Assembly: GCA_017163975.1 (NCBI GenBank)
Contig: JAFFSR010000237.1
Coordinates: 3,162,001 to 3,226,000 of the forward strand
Direction of reading: 5' to 3'
From: Anastatus disparis
Taxonomy: Eukaryota > Arthropoda > Insecta > Hymenoptera > Eupelmidae
DNA length: 64,000 nt
The position numbers and the translations under genes were made by a program. Shown here piece by piece: positions 47,524 to 60,400 of the stretch. Positions within the stretch are counted from its first letter, which is position 1. Each line of letters starts with the position of its first letter. Below the pieces are notes generated by a model. It did not search any database, was not told where the DNA came from, and was given only the letters and a program-made list of their open reading frames with translations.

Positions 47524-47670
47524 GTTTATAAGAAAGCTACGCCAATTTAGTTTAAATATAACTCGGAAACGTATTATTTTTCTTTCTTTATTTTTTTTTT
47601 CTTTTACAATAATGTTGTGCCAACTTTTATAAAAGGTCTCTTAATCTAAGGGCGTAACTTTCTTATAAAC
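47524..47670. repeat. Inverted repeat around a TATA box
   Basis: GTTTATAAGAAAGCTACGCC (47524-47543) and GGCGTAACTTTCTTATAAAC (47651-47670) are reverse complements with one mismatch, separated by 107 nt; weaker pairing continues inward. The loop contains TATAAAAGG (47628-47636), a strong plus-strand TATA with a start expected near 47660, inside the right arm. It could be a small foldback element or an autoregulatory promoter; no downstream coding exon is assigned. Confidence 0.55.
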
Positions 47671-49289
47671 TCTCGGTGCGGAGGTTGGCGAGCAGTAATA
47701 ACAAAGCAGCCATAATAATTTTATTAAGTAATGGGTATTTCTTTTTCTTTTTTTTTTCTTTTTAATTTTGTTACTGGATTCATGCAAATTCTTGAAACAG
47801 CAACAGAAAGAAGTGAGTTTTTTTTACATAATACTGTGCTTAATTGGCAGCGGATTTCTCTTCGTGTAGCATAAATATATTTTTATTTAATAAATTATTT
47901 TGTTGTTTTTTTTAATAATTAAATATTCTGCTAAAAAATAGAGACTGTATATTCAATGACGTAAAAATTTTTATCTTTGCGTTTAAATTTACTTAAAATA
48001 AACTTTATTTCATTCATAAAGTAAAATAGCTAAATATCGGCGAATAGTTCTTATCAATACTATAATAACATTTTGACCTTTTCACTCGCTTATGGATTTT
48101 GCGAAAGTTCGTATATTTTTTTACTTTCACATACTCCGATGATACTAAAATCGTAAATATTATTGCGAATCTCGGTGACTTTACTCGAGTGTGCGGCTCT
48201 TCAAATTCATGAATGGTGAAGAAAAAATGAAACAAAAAAAAGTAGAATATTATCAGTTGCAAACTGCGAAGTATGAAAAGATTGCGCAGCAGTTTTAGCA
48301 TTTTTTTTTGTTTTTGAATTACTCTTTCTTACTCACTTCGAGTTCTTTCTCTCTTCGAAGCACTTCGCGAAAGAAAAAATTCTCTAATAGAGCAAAAAGT
48401 TGGTTCAGAAAAATAACGTGATTAGATAAATAAATACACAGTCAACAGCACCTAAAACATCGACTTTTTTGCTATTGGATGTGCTTATAACTGATGGCGA
48501 TGATTTAAAATCATCGTTAGCTTGTATATGTTTAAAAAATGAAATCGAAAAAAGAAGTAAAGTTTATCAATCAATCAATAACTTTTGGACGAGACTTAAA
48601 TTTAAATATCCACACGAATGACGAAAGAAGAAACATACGCATAATTATGTTTATGTGTTTATAATATTTATCTTCTAATTGATAAAAAAAAATGCTTCGA
48701 GAGAGCAAAATAATTTTCAAATATTTTTCATTAACATTTTTCTATGCGGATTTGTTTATTAAAAGTTTCTTAAAAAAAAAAAAAAGTTATTATGACTGCA
48801 GTCGATTTGATGCCCGACGCGACGACTTTATATACGCGATGAAAAAGAAGGGAAAAGAGTTTATTTTTAAAGTGTCTTATAAGTATTCATTCATTCATTT
48901 GCATTAAGCGAGTTTCTTTATTTAGAAATTCTGTAGGATACGAAAATCGACACTTGCCAAAGAAGGATGGACATTTTATTTTAAAACCTATTGACATCAG
49001 CTGTTGTAATATAACTTTATCATTTTTTTTATACTCAATGATTTATATGATATTTAAAAATGCCAAAAGTACATTTTTTCACGTTAAAAAAATGATTTTA
49101 TGCGAAGAATAGTTAAATAATTAGGAAATAAATTTTCTCATTGTACGAGAAAATTACTGGAAAATTGAGACAACCTCGAACAATTACGCTGCGTTTATCG
49201 CACATTGGTGATTGACGTGAACCAAAAATATTCAATTATCGCAACAGTAGGTGGTGTGTACGCACTGAATTTCTGTACTCGATTATTGA
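47671..49289. other. Non-coding stretch
   Basis: AT-rich DNA with GC-richer patches at 48160-48200 and 48320-48380. A minus-strand CGAA|GTGAGTAAG donor-like site near 48334 follows a short open segment, too weak to call. No gene recognised. Confidence 0.4.
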
Positions 49290-49625
49290 TCAGCCATACA
49301 GACAATCTTTTAAACCGATCACTTGTATATACACGATGTTGATCAATAACGCGAATATAAAAAAAAAATTAATGTAAACACGTCGAAAAATAACGAGAGA
49401 CGCGCGAATTTTCGGCGTTCGCGCATTGCCTGACTGCGTGTACACACGGACACACATCGGGTAATTGGTGTGAAAAAACATTTCGGTGTATCGCGTATAG
49501 ACAGTCAATATATGTGTAAACAGAAATTCAGTGCGTATACATCGACCTTTATCATTATTACTGATGTGATAATGTTTTCGGCTCATATCGATGGCCGTCA
49601 TATTAATGCGGCGGACAGACAGCAT
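49290..49625 (-). CDS. Candidate orphan small membrane protein, 111 aa
   Basis: A true ATG at 49625 opens 111 codons to TGA at 49290 in a GC-elevated island (49360-49640). The product starts M-L-S-V-R-R-I-N-M-T-A-I-D-M, has a hydrophilic middle rich in R, T, H and N, and ends in one hydrophobic segment of about 22 residues (Y-I-N-F-F-F-I-F-A-L-L-I-N-I-V-Y-I) plus a short tail, as in a tail-anchored membrane protein. CCAAT lies about 50 nt upstream on the coding strand. No family recognised; the island could instead be a promoter with an accidental frame. Confidence 0.25.
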   Translation of the reverse strand: MLSVRRINMTAIDMSRKHYHISNNDKGRCIRTEFLFTHILTVYTRYTEMFFHTNYPMCVRVYTQSGNARTPKIRASLVIFRRVYINFFFIFALLINIVYIQVIGLKDCLYG

Positions 49626-52600
49626 TGCGGTTGTTCAAATTTATCTTTGTGTTAATTTAATAATAATTTATTGGTTTTAAAAAATATGTAATTGACAAAA
49701 TTTTTTTTAAATAACTTACATCATTTACTTTTATTTATTATTCATTTATGCACGTAGCTTATAAAGTATTCATGAGGTAATCAAAACCTCTTCAAATTAT
49801 ATAAAATTAATTGTTTATTTACTATTAAAAATTTTATAAGATTAATTCATCTTAATACTTGCAGCCATTCGCTTACACTGACAAATAATTTTGCATGGAA
49901 CATAAATATTCTTGGTCCGAAAATTTTCAGAAAAATAATCATTAAATGAAATTAGAATTAAACAGAATATTTTTTTAAATTATGAAATTAATTTGATTAT
50001 GACACTATTTCTGTCGCATAACTTTCTTTTTTAAACTTTTTTTTGTTTGACTCAAACAAAAATATTTATATCAAATATATGTGTATTAAGCAGATTTTAT
50101 TTTTGAATAAAAAATAAATTCAGTAAATCAAATGGAAATGAAAATTGGAAAGTAGCACTCTTAGTAGTCGCATGCTTCATTTTTAACGCTTCTATTCAAG
50201 TGTTTGTATTTTTTAATTAAGAGTATAAAATCAGTTTTTTCTGCACGCATTTCTAAGAATGAAGATTAGGGAACAATTTTTAATAAATTCTTTGTTGAAC
50301 ATCGCGTGCCTAACATATATTTCTTGGACGCTCATATCCTAAAGTCATTACCAGTTGGTATTAAAAATTTAAAGTAAAATTTACATCTCTACTTGCGAAT
50401 AGTCATTAAAAATTTATTGTTAAATTTTATTAATATAAAATCAACGTTGGAATGCTTTTTAATTCGTCCATATAGACTACAAGGTAGGAATTCACGTTGT
50501 GTGGATGAAGACTATCTTTGTCTAAATTTAGCTATTTTATGAATGTTTATTTTTTATTATTATTGTTATGCGACATAAAGGCGTGCTATAATTACAAATT
50601 TATGTTACGAAGTGTTATTTGTTCATAAATGTTTTTATTAACATGTTTAAGAATTTTATTTTATTACATTGCATACAAAGAGAATAAAATAATTCTGTTG
50701 AAGTATATCATAAAAATTTAATATAACGACCATTTACATGAAGATTTTTATTTAAACATTATTAAAAATATTTTAAATATCATTGTAAATACAAATTTTT
50801 ACTGCTGTAATTAATTATAATAAACATATAAAAAAAGATACTTTTAATTCAATTGCAACATGATAATTAATTACAATGTTCGTACAACGTAACGATTATG
50901 CCTGATAAATCAAGCCAATTTTCGGTTGGTATACATTAATCTCATGTTCGCAGTTTATAAATAAAAAAGGCATATTTATGGAACACTCAAAATACTTTGA
51001 ATCTATTCTTAAAATCCGCACGAAAATTTTTCATTGCGTACCTCGGCTAGAAAATATTGTTGGCAACGCGCAGTCTCTTTGATCGTTAACAACACAGACT
51101 AAGATTGGAAAAGATTTTAAAAAAATATTTGTTTTATATTATTATTAAATTTATTTGAAAAAAAAAAAAAAGGATTCAAATTATTTTAATTTTTTTAATA
51201 TTAAATTAAAAGGTAAAAAAAAATTTTTAAATACAAAACATTGGTATTGAATTGTTCAGCAAAATTCCACTAAACTTAAAAATATTTATGAGAGTGTTTT
51301 TAAATATATTTTGCCAGACAGACAATAAAATGTTTATCAATAATATTAGATATTAAAGTCCAATCATATTTTAAAAAAATACGTCAATACATACATTTAT
51401 ATCAAAGATTGTCATTGAGATATTGTTTTAAAAACAAAAATTTTTAACATTCTTAAACATTTTAATAATGATAAAAAGTATGAATATATTTAAAAATCAC
51501 AATCAAAATTAACATGTGATCATAGATATCGTAAGGATAAAAATTTTTGAAGAAATTTTTTGTACACATGCAACGATAAATTCAAATTCATCAATAACAT
51601 AATTTAATTTTCTATCAAACGAGCATGTCATCCCGCCTTCATTTAATTTCGCATGAACGTCAAAGAAAAATTTGCCATTTAATAAAACTAAAATTAAATG
51701 CAAACAAGAATCAATGAAGTGAACACACTGAATATTATCAGGGTCAACTCACTTTGCTTCGATATTTGTGTACGTATACACATTGATTTACTTTGATTTA
51801 TTCGCAACTTTTCTGCTGGTGTGCACACGCATTATGCATACGCATGGATCAATTTTAAATAATAAGAGAGAAAACGAGAGAGAGAGGAACTAAAGTTATA
51901 AATACAACCAATGTATAACTTTAAACGTGCAGTTGTGAATTGCACTTATAAACTTAAATGACCCAGTTTAAAATCCATGCGTCTGTTATTACTGCCCAGT
52001 CTATATACTAATTAAATGTGAGCATGAGGAAGTGCAAATATATGTACTGCGTTTGAAGTTGCAGAAATAAATGTGGGTTAAGGACTTGGAAAATTCATTT
52101 CAATGTCGAGGTTCATTCATCCTTACGTTGCGCACTTATATATGGAAAGAGATTTTTTTACCCTAAATGCTTAGCATGCAGAGGATTATGCTTAGTTGAA
52201 CATTTTTGATGATTGTGAAGAATGACGTTGGATCGTTTTTTCGATTAAAAATATTTTCATACGAAATTAGTTATTATTGAGTATTGAAATCGCTGTGATA
52301 AGTGAAAATATTTGCTTTTGAAATAATAAATTCAAGAATTGAATGTAAATAATTATTATTAACGATTCTAGAAAATATTTCAATATTGAATAATTTTAAT
52401 AACCAAACGATTTCAATGAGTTCGTTTAACTCAATGGAAAATTTTTATTCTTGATTTAAATAGATTTTCAAAATTTATTGAAAGAATAACATCAAATTTT
52501 AATTTAGCACGCGCCAAAAATATTTGAGATAACTTGCAAAGATTAAAATGTTTTCCTTAATAATTTAATGAAAAACAGTATGAACTTTAATTTCGACATT

Positions 52601-54248
52601 ACAGAAAATTATAATTAAATTTAAATGAAACTTTTAATGCTGTAACATCAAAATAAAACTATTTCACTTCGACTCAAGCTTTGGCGACATTTTAACAAGT
52701 AAAAACGCTGTAATGACGGAAAAAATTTTAAGAAAAGAAAAAATATTCGTAAAAAAGTCGTTACGTTTTTTGAATGTCTAATTAAATACTTTGTACCTGC
52801 TAGCGCACGCGGCTTACGTAATAAAAACACAGTGTTGCGAAATAATTACATTCGTCTACATCATTTTGTTTAAAAAAAAAAAAAATGTATATAGAGCTAT
52901 TAAAAAAAATCTTTTTTTTTTAACGCTTACATAGATAAAAAGGAATAAATCTTAATCATAAAACGAAAGTAACGAAGACATATGTTGAGCACGAACGTTA
53001 TAAAGTCGACGTTTTTTTTTTTTTAATTCTTTCTTCTTTTAAAATTATCACTTATTCTCGCATCGATAAAGACGGGACTGCGTGATAAGAACAAACGAGT
53101 ATTATACACTGTTGACCTATAATGCTACTTGATATTACGTATTTTGATATAATTTTATATTCACTTGCCTTTGCACGTCGTACTTTATGCTCTCGTAATT
53201 AAAATTTTATTTGGAAAATTACTTGGAAGCTCGGATAATTAATTTTCCATTTCCAGTTATGGAAATTACAGTTTATTGCTTGAAATTATGTAGAAAATAA
53301 GATTTATTTCGTGTTAAACGTGATGCTTAAAAAAATTTATTGTCGTTTTTATTTGAATACTTTGAAAAATTCTTGTAATAAAATTCAAACAATGACTAGG
53401 TGAATTTAAACTAAGCACATATTTAATATTGTATTGTTAAGTAATTCAATCATACTTTTGTTAAATTTAAAAATTTACTTTAAAGTAAGAGAAAACACTT
53501 AAAAGAAGAGAAAACAATATGTTATTTAATAGAATTCGCTGGTTAAACTTTGATAATAATTGCGTAATGACTTATGCTTAATTCTGATTTTTTTTATTAA
53601 ATAATATTAGATATTACGTGTCGCGTTTTGTATGAATGAAAAATCAAATATAACTTTTGTCAATTCTATTTGCGATTACAATAACGGTTAAAAAATTCTT
53701 CAAATATCTCAAGCAAATATGCGTATTACGTAAATTGAAGTATATTATTCAGTCGACAAAAAAAAACAAAAAATTATTGGATTGTTATATAGTCTGCATC
53801 TAAATATAATAAGTAATGAAAAATATTAAAGATTATTGCATGATAATCTTCTTTTTTTCCTGTCATTGAAGTTGCCTTTTTTTCCCTGCGGTACTTCAAC
53901 ATTAAATTTTATTTTTATCAACAAATTCCCGGTATATATATCTTGCCAAATCATGCGAGTAGGAACTTTAATGTATTAACTACTTGTTACATCATTTTTA
54001 TAGGTGAATGATATGTATGTTTGTGTGTGTTTGTTACGATAGCTTAATTCGAAATACTTCAGCCAAATAGTGCACATATACTATAGATGACATAATAGGC
54101 TTCGTATTAAAAGTGATTGTTGTCTTTATATATATATATATATATATGTATACTTTTACTTTTGCATTGTGAAATATATAACAAGTTTTTGAATGTGTGA
54201 CACATATGTGTGAACTTCAGACTGAAATTAGAAAAAAACATGAATCAT
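49626..54248. other. Long AT-rich non-coding stretch
   Basis: No gene, RNA or element recognised in 4.6 kb apart from a (TA)n run at 54128-54150, a minus-strand 64-codon frame near 51509-51703 and one near 52648-52830, neither convincing. Confidence 0.5.
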
Positions 54249-54719
54249 TTAAATTAGATTAACATAAAAAATTCTAAAATAATTTAAAAAGAAAAAAATT
54301 TGGGAAGATGCTATTTGTGACAAAAAGTAAATAATTAAAACAATTATATCAAAAATATTTTTTTTAAAATCACATATCAAAAGAAGTAACGGAAACAATG
54401 ATTCAAGAATGAAGAAACCATGAGTAAAAAAAGAAAAATTTTGAACTAACCGTTCCAAAGCAACAAAAACAAAAAATGAAACAAGGCACCAGAAGCCGCG
54501 AGTGTCAAATTTCTTATGTCGAGCCCTCAAAAATTTCGTATTCATATACATGTATATACATCCAACTCTACGGTTACTCAGTTCTAAACGTCTACATATC
54601 TCATAAATTTCTTTTTTTTCTCCGGCGAGTTTAGCGCTGTTTCGCACTCGCAAAATTCGCAAGAGATGAGTTTTAATTATAAAACTTGTTGTTAGTATGC
54701 TGATGAGATTTTTTTTCAG
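54249..54719 (-). CDS. Candidate exon of unidentified gene, 156 open codons
   Basis: The frame is open stop-to-stop for 156 codons. The first begins right after an acceptor-like TTTTTAG at 54720 (minus), which is itself an in-frame TAG. The N-terminal half is mixed and charged (L-R-V-R-N-S-A-K-L-A-G-E-K-K-E-I-Y-E-I-C, then R-R-L-E-L-S-N-R-R-V-G). The C-terminal half is F/I/L-rich from T-rich DNA and may be read-through past a GGAACG|GTTAGT donor at about 54453. The first ATG is internal, so if real this is an internal exon of roughly 54453-54719 or a decayed gene. No family recognised. Confidence 0.25.
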   Translation of the reverse strand: MKKNLISILTTSFIIKTHLLRILRVRNSAKLAGEKKEIYEICRRLELSNRRVGCIYMYMNTKFLRARHKKFDTRGFWCLVSFFVFVALERLVQNFSFFTHGFFILESLFPLLLLICDFKKNIFDIIVLIIYFLSQIASSQIFFFLNYFRIFYVNLI

Positions 54720-55328
54720 CTAAAAACTTCAATGCTAAAATAACTTCAGCGGAGCTTGGTTCACTTATATACTTTCGGAGGTTCACTAACCCTGCTCTTT
54801 TCTATCTAATTTGTTAGTTTACACTGGGCTACTATTTCTAAATCAATGAAATTTTATTTTATTTATTTTGAAAATTTGCGAAAAGCAAAACTTTATTTTT
54901 AGCAATCTAACATCCTTGTGTTTTGTCTTCCTTGAAAAAGTAATGTGTAAGTGTTTACTAAAATTAATAAAGATGAAAGATATCAAACATTTCAAATGTA
55001 CCGGTATTCATTCTATTTATTGAATGAAACATCAATTTAATGAAGCTCAGTAATATTTATAAGATTAAGATTGTAACATATGGCATTTGGAAAGAATACA
55101 ATTTATTAAAATAGAAAATTATTAATATCGATAATAAATATTTTTAGCCAAAAAAAAATTATGTTTTGATTGAAAAATCAATTATGATTCTAAAAATAGT
55201 AATCGAGTGTGAGGGTCGTATTACTGAGCTATCGTAGTAGTAGTTTGTTAGAAATCAGATTGATTGTTAAATATAATCGCTTTAATCTCTTTCTTCTTTA
55301 CATTGCCGAGGGAATTAGCGCGCCGCAG
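54720..55328. other. Non-coding stretch
   Basis: AT-rich with GC-richer patches at 54745-54800 and from 55200 on. Nothing recognised except the 5S-like piece that follows. Confidence 0.4.
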
Positions 55329-55388
55329 GGGATCCACATGGTTAAGCAGCGTTGAAGGCGATCGATATTTGGATGAGTGACCGCTTAA
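55329..55388 (+). pseudogene. 5S rRNA-derived fragment (5S pseudogene or SINE3-type head)
   Basis: GGTTAAGCAGCGTTGAAGGCG, split by one base at the 20-mer limit as GGTTAAGCAGCG + TTGAAGGCG, and TTTGGATGAGTGACCGCTT match the internal Pol III promoter half of animal 5S rRNA (A-box TTAAGCAGCGT, box C around GGATG-GTGACCGC), with correct order and spacing. The 5' ~45 nt and 3' ~25 nt of 5S are not recognisable, so it is not functional. The surrounding GC-richer block (55200-55800) has no open frame; a 5S-headed SINE is possible but its tail is not proven. Confidence 0.6.
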
Positions 55389-57366
55389 TTTATTAGTGAC
55401 AGAGAATCAATCTGGACTTGTTTAACGTAATAATTGTCCTGGTGTTTTACTAAAAATGTGTACGGAAGGTGTGGCAAACAAAACAAGTGTAGGTGTTTTT
55501 CTATCGAAGAAAACCAAATTCTGAATTTTTCCGTATACGCTGGACATTCTTAGAAAGGTTTCCCTTTTAGGGATTAATTCCACTCGGTTTATCCACAAAG
55601 TTTTTCTTTCAACCCAAACACATATACAGGGGGAATTTTATATGCTGAGGGCTTAAAGTAGGGTGAGGGTTTTTTCAATAGTGTAGGGATAGTGCCCCTC
55701 TGTTATTAGTATATTATTGTACTTTCTGAATGGCCTCCGTTATATCTTTGATCCCTAAGTTTCTGGGCTGCAATCGATACTCCGTGCACCTAACAGTGAA
55801 TTTACATTGATCGAACGATAAACATTTTTTTTTATGTTAATTCATTATAATTTTTTTTTTTTCAAATAAAAAAAAATAAATACAATGACCGATTTTGAGT
55901 ACATTAGTACTCAGATCATATGATTTCATAATTATAGAAATAAAAAAAAAATAAAAACTAAACTCGAGAACATCATTAATCACGAGATCTAAATTGCGAA
56001 AATAAAAATATCTTCTAACCATTATTAAATAGCATAAACTATATGTGTTTATTTTCTTCCCCTCTGTTATTTATACTTAAACACCAGGCACATTCATATG
56101 ACAAACTATATGTGCAATATACATATCTCAATTCGTCCAAAATATATCAAACGAGCAAGTCATTTCGTACAATTGAAGGCGAAGGGCATAGCAACCATTG
56201 CGTTTTTGGAGAGTGTCAATGTACTCTTCATCATTTAACTCTCCCAAAAAAAAACGAAAAAATCTATATATATTTTCTTATTTTGGATGTGGGTGTGTGT
56301 ATGCACAAGCACACACATGAAAAATAGCAAATAAAAATTAATAATGACAATAGTCAATGACACGTCTTACTATATAGACTGCACGTATCAAGGCTATTTA
56401 GTAAGATGAATGCTTGTTTATTGCTTTTTATTGATTCGACGTCAGTGATTTACTTTCATTCTTATCCTTCCTTTTTATTCATCTCTTCTTTTTTTTAATA
56501 AATATTAATTAAGGTGATATGAAAGGCCATCCTATTCTCAAAAATGGATGAAAATCGAAAAGATTTCATTAGAAATTATTTAAATTTATTTTAAAAATAA
56601 AACATTTTAAGGAAATTTGTTTGCGTGAGGTAATTTATGTTGATTTGAAAGCTTTTTAGATTGATTAAATATTTCTCTAAATAAGATTAAATAGATCCTT
56701 CTTATGCATTAGTTATTTTCTTTACAAAAAAAAATTAAAATAAACATGTCTTACATTTTGATTGGATAAAATATTTGCAACTTTTATTGAATAAAAATGT
56801 GTTATTATTCTCTTGGAATCGCTCAACTATTTATGTAAAAAAAATTAACTAAAAAATGCAAATTAAAAGTAGAAAGTATTGCATCTGATTTGCAGTCATT
56901 GCTACAGTTCGGACTTTTTTAAATACATTCGCATTGATTAACACATCTTGAAAGAATATTTTCATAAAATTTATTTTATTTATATTATTTTCTTGATATT
57001 TAAGAAATAGAAAGTCTGTTTTTTTTGGTTTTCACTACAAGTTTCAGTTTCATTCAAAAATATTTTTTTTAATCCGCAAAAAAAAAACAGAATTTTAATT
57101 TTATTTTGGTTCACTGACAAAAGCATTTAATTTATCTATTCATCTTCCATTTTAAATTTAACATCAATAATGAAAACTTTTTCACTTAATTTATAATTTG
57201 GCATAATTTTGTTATTCTTATTTTTATTTCGTTACAAAAAAATGCTCGCTTTTTTAAAAATTTGTTTTTTAAATTTATTCAAATAAAGGAAAATTGATAT
57301 GATTGAATGTTTTTGAAGTTCTGCGATTTTGGAACCTGATTCCGCAATGATCGATTTAAATTTTCG
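55389..57366. other. Non-coding stretch
   Basis: 55389-55800 is GC-richer than the rest without coding frames. An ATG frame at 56043-56327 (94 codons) ends in a TA/GT-rich repeat and is unconvincing. The remainder is AT-rich. Confidence 0.45.
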
Positions 57367-57449
57367 AAAGCATAAGCAGGAAGATAGCTATAAAGAAGCA
57401 AACTTTAAAAAGCATAACAGGAAGCTATCTATAAAGAACCAACCAAAGT
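57367..57449. repeat. Two-copy tandem repeat, 42-bp period
   Basis: AGCATAA-CAGGAAG-TA(G/T)CTATAAAGAA-CAA(A/C)C occurs at 57369 and again at 57411 with small differences. It is a simple local duplication of unknown origin. Confidence 0.7.
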
Positions 57450-60400
57450 GTTACAGTACTTATTCAGGTATTTAAATTCATAAATTTATGTTACACTTGA
57501 CATTGATTTCACGATAAAGAAGTTTAAAATGTTCTTCAAGCAATGTTAAAACCTTTAAAACAATTTGGGGATCACTGTCAGATGAAATACTTGGCATACT
57601 TAATAACATAATTTTGTGCATGTTTAGCATATGATGGTTAAATGTTAGTTAAAATATTCTTTATTTATATCATTTTTTAATAAATATAAATTATGTACAT
57701 TAAAGAAAATGGTTAATTTCGACATTTTTTGGTTGGAGAAATTTTGAAAATATATTGGTTGTCCTGTTGTACTATATTTATAAAATTAATAAAGTTTCTT
57801 TAAATTTATCAACAGGTAACGTAAAGAAAAATTTATATCATTATATTTGTGACTAAACCGCATAATCATTATTTTGCACATTACGTTTACTGACTAATGA
57901 ATAGAATCTGAATAATGTATAGAATCCATAACAATGGTTTTAATGATGAAGTTGAAGTTAGCTGTAAGCTAATATATACAGTGCATATATAAAAAATATT
58001 GTCTTAGAAAAAGTTTAAAAATTGCGGCATCCGGTTGCTAATTTCAATTTCACGTTTCAATAAATTTGTTTGCTATTTTAGATTAAACAAGTTGACCTTT
58101 AATATCCAAAATTGCATTGTTTTATTGTGTGCTTTTAACAAGTTGAAATTGAATTCTTGATTAGAAAAATATACAAGAAAATGTAAGTTTGAGCACGAAA
58201 TGACTGATGTTAAAAATTCGAAGAAACAAATTGATAAAATCTAAAAACCACTTGGATGATCTATTTACAATGTTAAGTATGTTTTTAATTATTATGTACT
58301 ATTCTTAAAAATATGTTATTTATTCAAAGATTTATTTTGCCTGACCAAACTGTAAATTATCACTTTATAAAACAATAGTTTAATGTTTACATAATAAAGT
58401 TAAGTTTTTGTACTTATTTCATAAATTTTTAACGTAGTTTATATATTAAATAAAAAATGTTCATATTTTTATAAGGAATCCAATTTCAGCCAAAATAAAA
58501 AAAGACGAGCCTTTCATACTTAAATTTATCTAAAAGTAAATTAATAAAATTTAAATATATGATTAAATCCTTCAAATAAGTGGAAAGATACTTGAAACCA
58601 ATTTCTTTAATGAAATGATCGTATTAGCTTAAGTACTTAGGCCACTAATTAGTATTTCTTCTACAAAGTAAGAATTTAATTGGTCAAAGTTTAATGACCT
58701 TTTTCACGTAATTTTTATTGAAATTTAAAAAGTTGAAAATGTCAATGGAGTTAAAGAATTGTAATTAACTGATTAAAATTACTTTTAATTGGGTAGTAAA
58801 TAATTTTAGGTTTTACAATCATGTAAAAAATATACACAGAAAGATTTGTTATAGAAAAAAGGAAAAACTATAATAGTCAATTATTGAAAGTGGAAAAATG
58901 ACCGACGAATCACTTTAAAAAAAAATCGGTATGATTGAAATTTAATTCTGTTTTTTCTTTTATTTAATATTCAATATGTAGATTAAAAATTCAAAGATAA
59001 TTGAGCTAAATTATAATTAGATCGCCTTTTTATAAAGCTTGACATGGAAAATGATCTGCAAAGTAAGTTAATTTTTATTATTTGATTAATAACATTAAAA
59101 CTGATATAAAGAAAAGTTGAAGTACCGCTAACCAAAATAAAAGTACTGAATACTCCTTCGGTGATAAATTAAGCACATACAACACCATATCAACTTATAT
59201 GAGAATAATTTATAAACTATCAAAAAATTACAGTTAGGAAACAATTTTTTATCAACTTTTAAAATCTGATCATTTTTTTTAAATAAAACGAACAATAAAT
59301 CATTATATAGCAAAATTGATCAATCGAAATAATGGCATTTTTTGAGCTTGCAATAGTTTAAGAAAACAATAGATATTTTTTTCCGGTAGAACCTCAATGT
59401 TAAAAGAAAACAGCATGTCAAGCAAGTCACACATAATTAAGCAAAATATTCAAAATCTAGTTTTGGATACTCTTGTAATATGCCACTTAAACTTTTATTG
59501 AATTACATACATTTGATGTAACGATACTTTTGGCCGATAACCGAGTGTACCGTTTTTGCTCTTCATCTTCGTTTTTAACATAAAAATAAATGCGTTTTTA
59601 TAAATCACCGTCGACAATTTTTGTTTATGAGGGAACGATGTTTGACTTCATGTTGAAGTATAAAAATGATTATTCAGATCTTTAATCATTTTTTACATGT
59701 TTTTAAATGCTAAAATATATATTATAAAATTTTTGTCGTGTATTGTCAAGTTACTGCGTGTCATAAATCAGAAATATAAAATTAATATTTGGCTCGAGAA
59801 AGTCAACAGAATTGCTATTTGAGTTTTTCTATAATTTTTTTAAGAACGATTGAGAGAAACCTTTTGATTTTATTGAAAAGATTTTGTAAAAATAGAGTTT
59901 TAAATTTATCAGATAAAACTTTTTTCTTAATTGAAAACTATAAAAAATGGGATGGACTTACAGTTATTAAAATTTACAAATGAAATTATAGATGTTATTA
60001 GAAATAAAACTCGGCAATTTAAAAATCTACAACTGCACATGTGAAATTAAGTTGATAAACATAACGTCTTTAATTTTTAAAACAGGTAAAAACTATTTTT
60101 TATTATATATTTATAGAAATAATATATCAAAAAAATTAAACGAAAAATTGTGCTGAATCACATAATATTATTTACAGCTTTCAAGTAAAAGTAAATTTTT
60201 CAGACTAGAAGCAATTTTTTTAAAGTGGAAAGCGCACATTTTCATTCCAGATTTGTAGTCAACGAAAAAATATAGTTTTGCATGATTATTTGCGTAATTG
60301 TGTCCAGTTAAACTTTGAATAAATTTAAATAGATATATTTTTATTAATTCACCACGCTAACTTATTTATTTTTATGTTACTGTTGTTAACAAAAAGTTTA

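Noticed and set aside
56043..56327. 94-codon ATG-initiated plus-strand frame
   Set aside because: It ends in TA/GT-rich repeat DNA and lacks any recognisable domain or codon signal; left uncalled.
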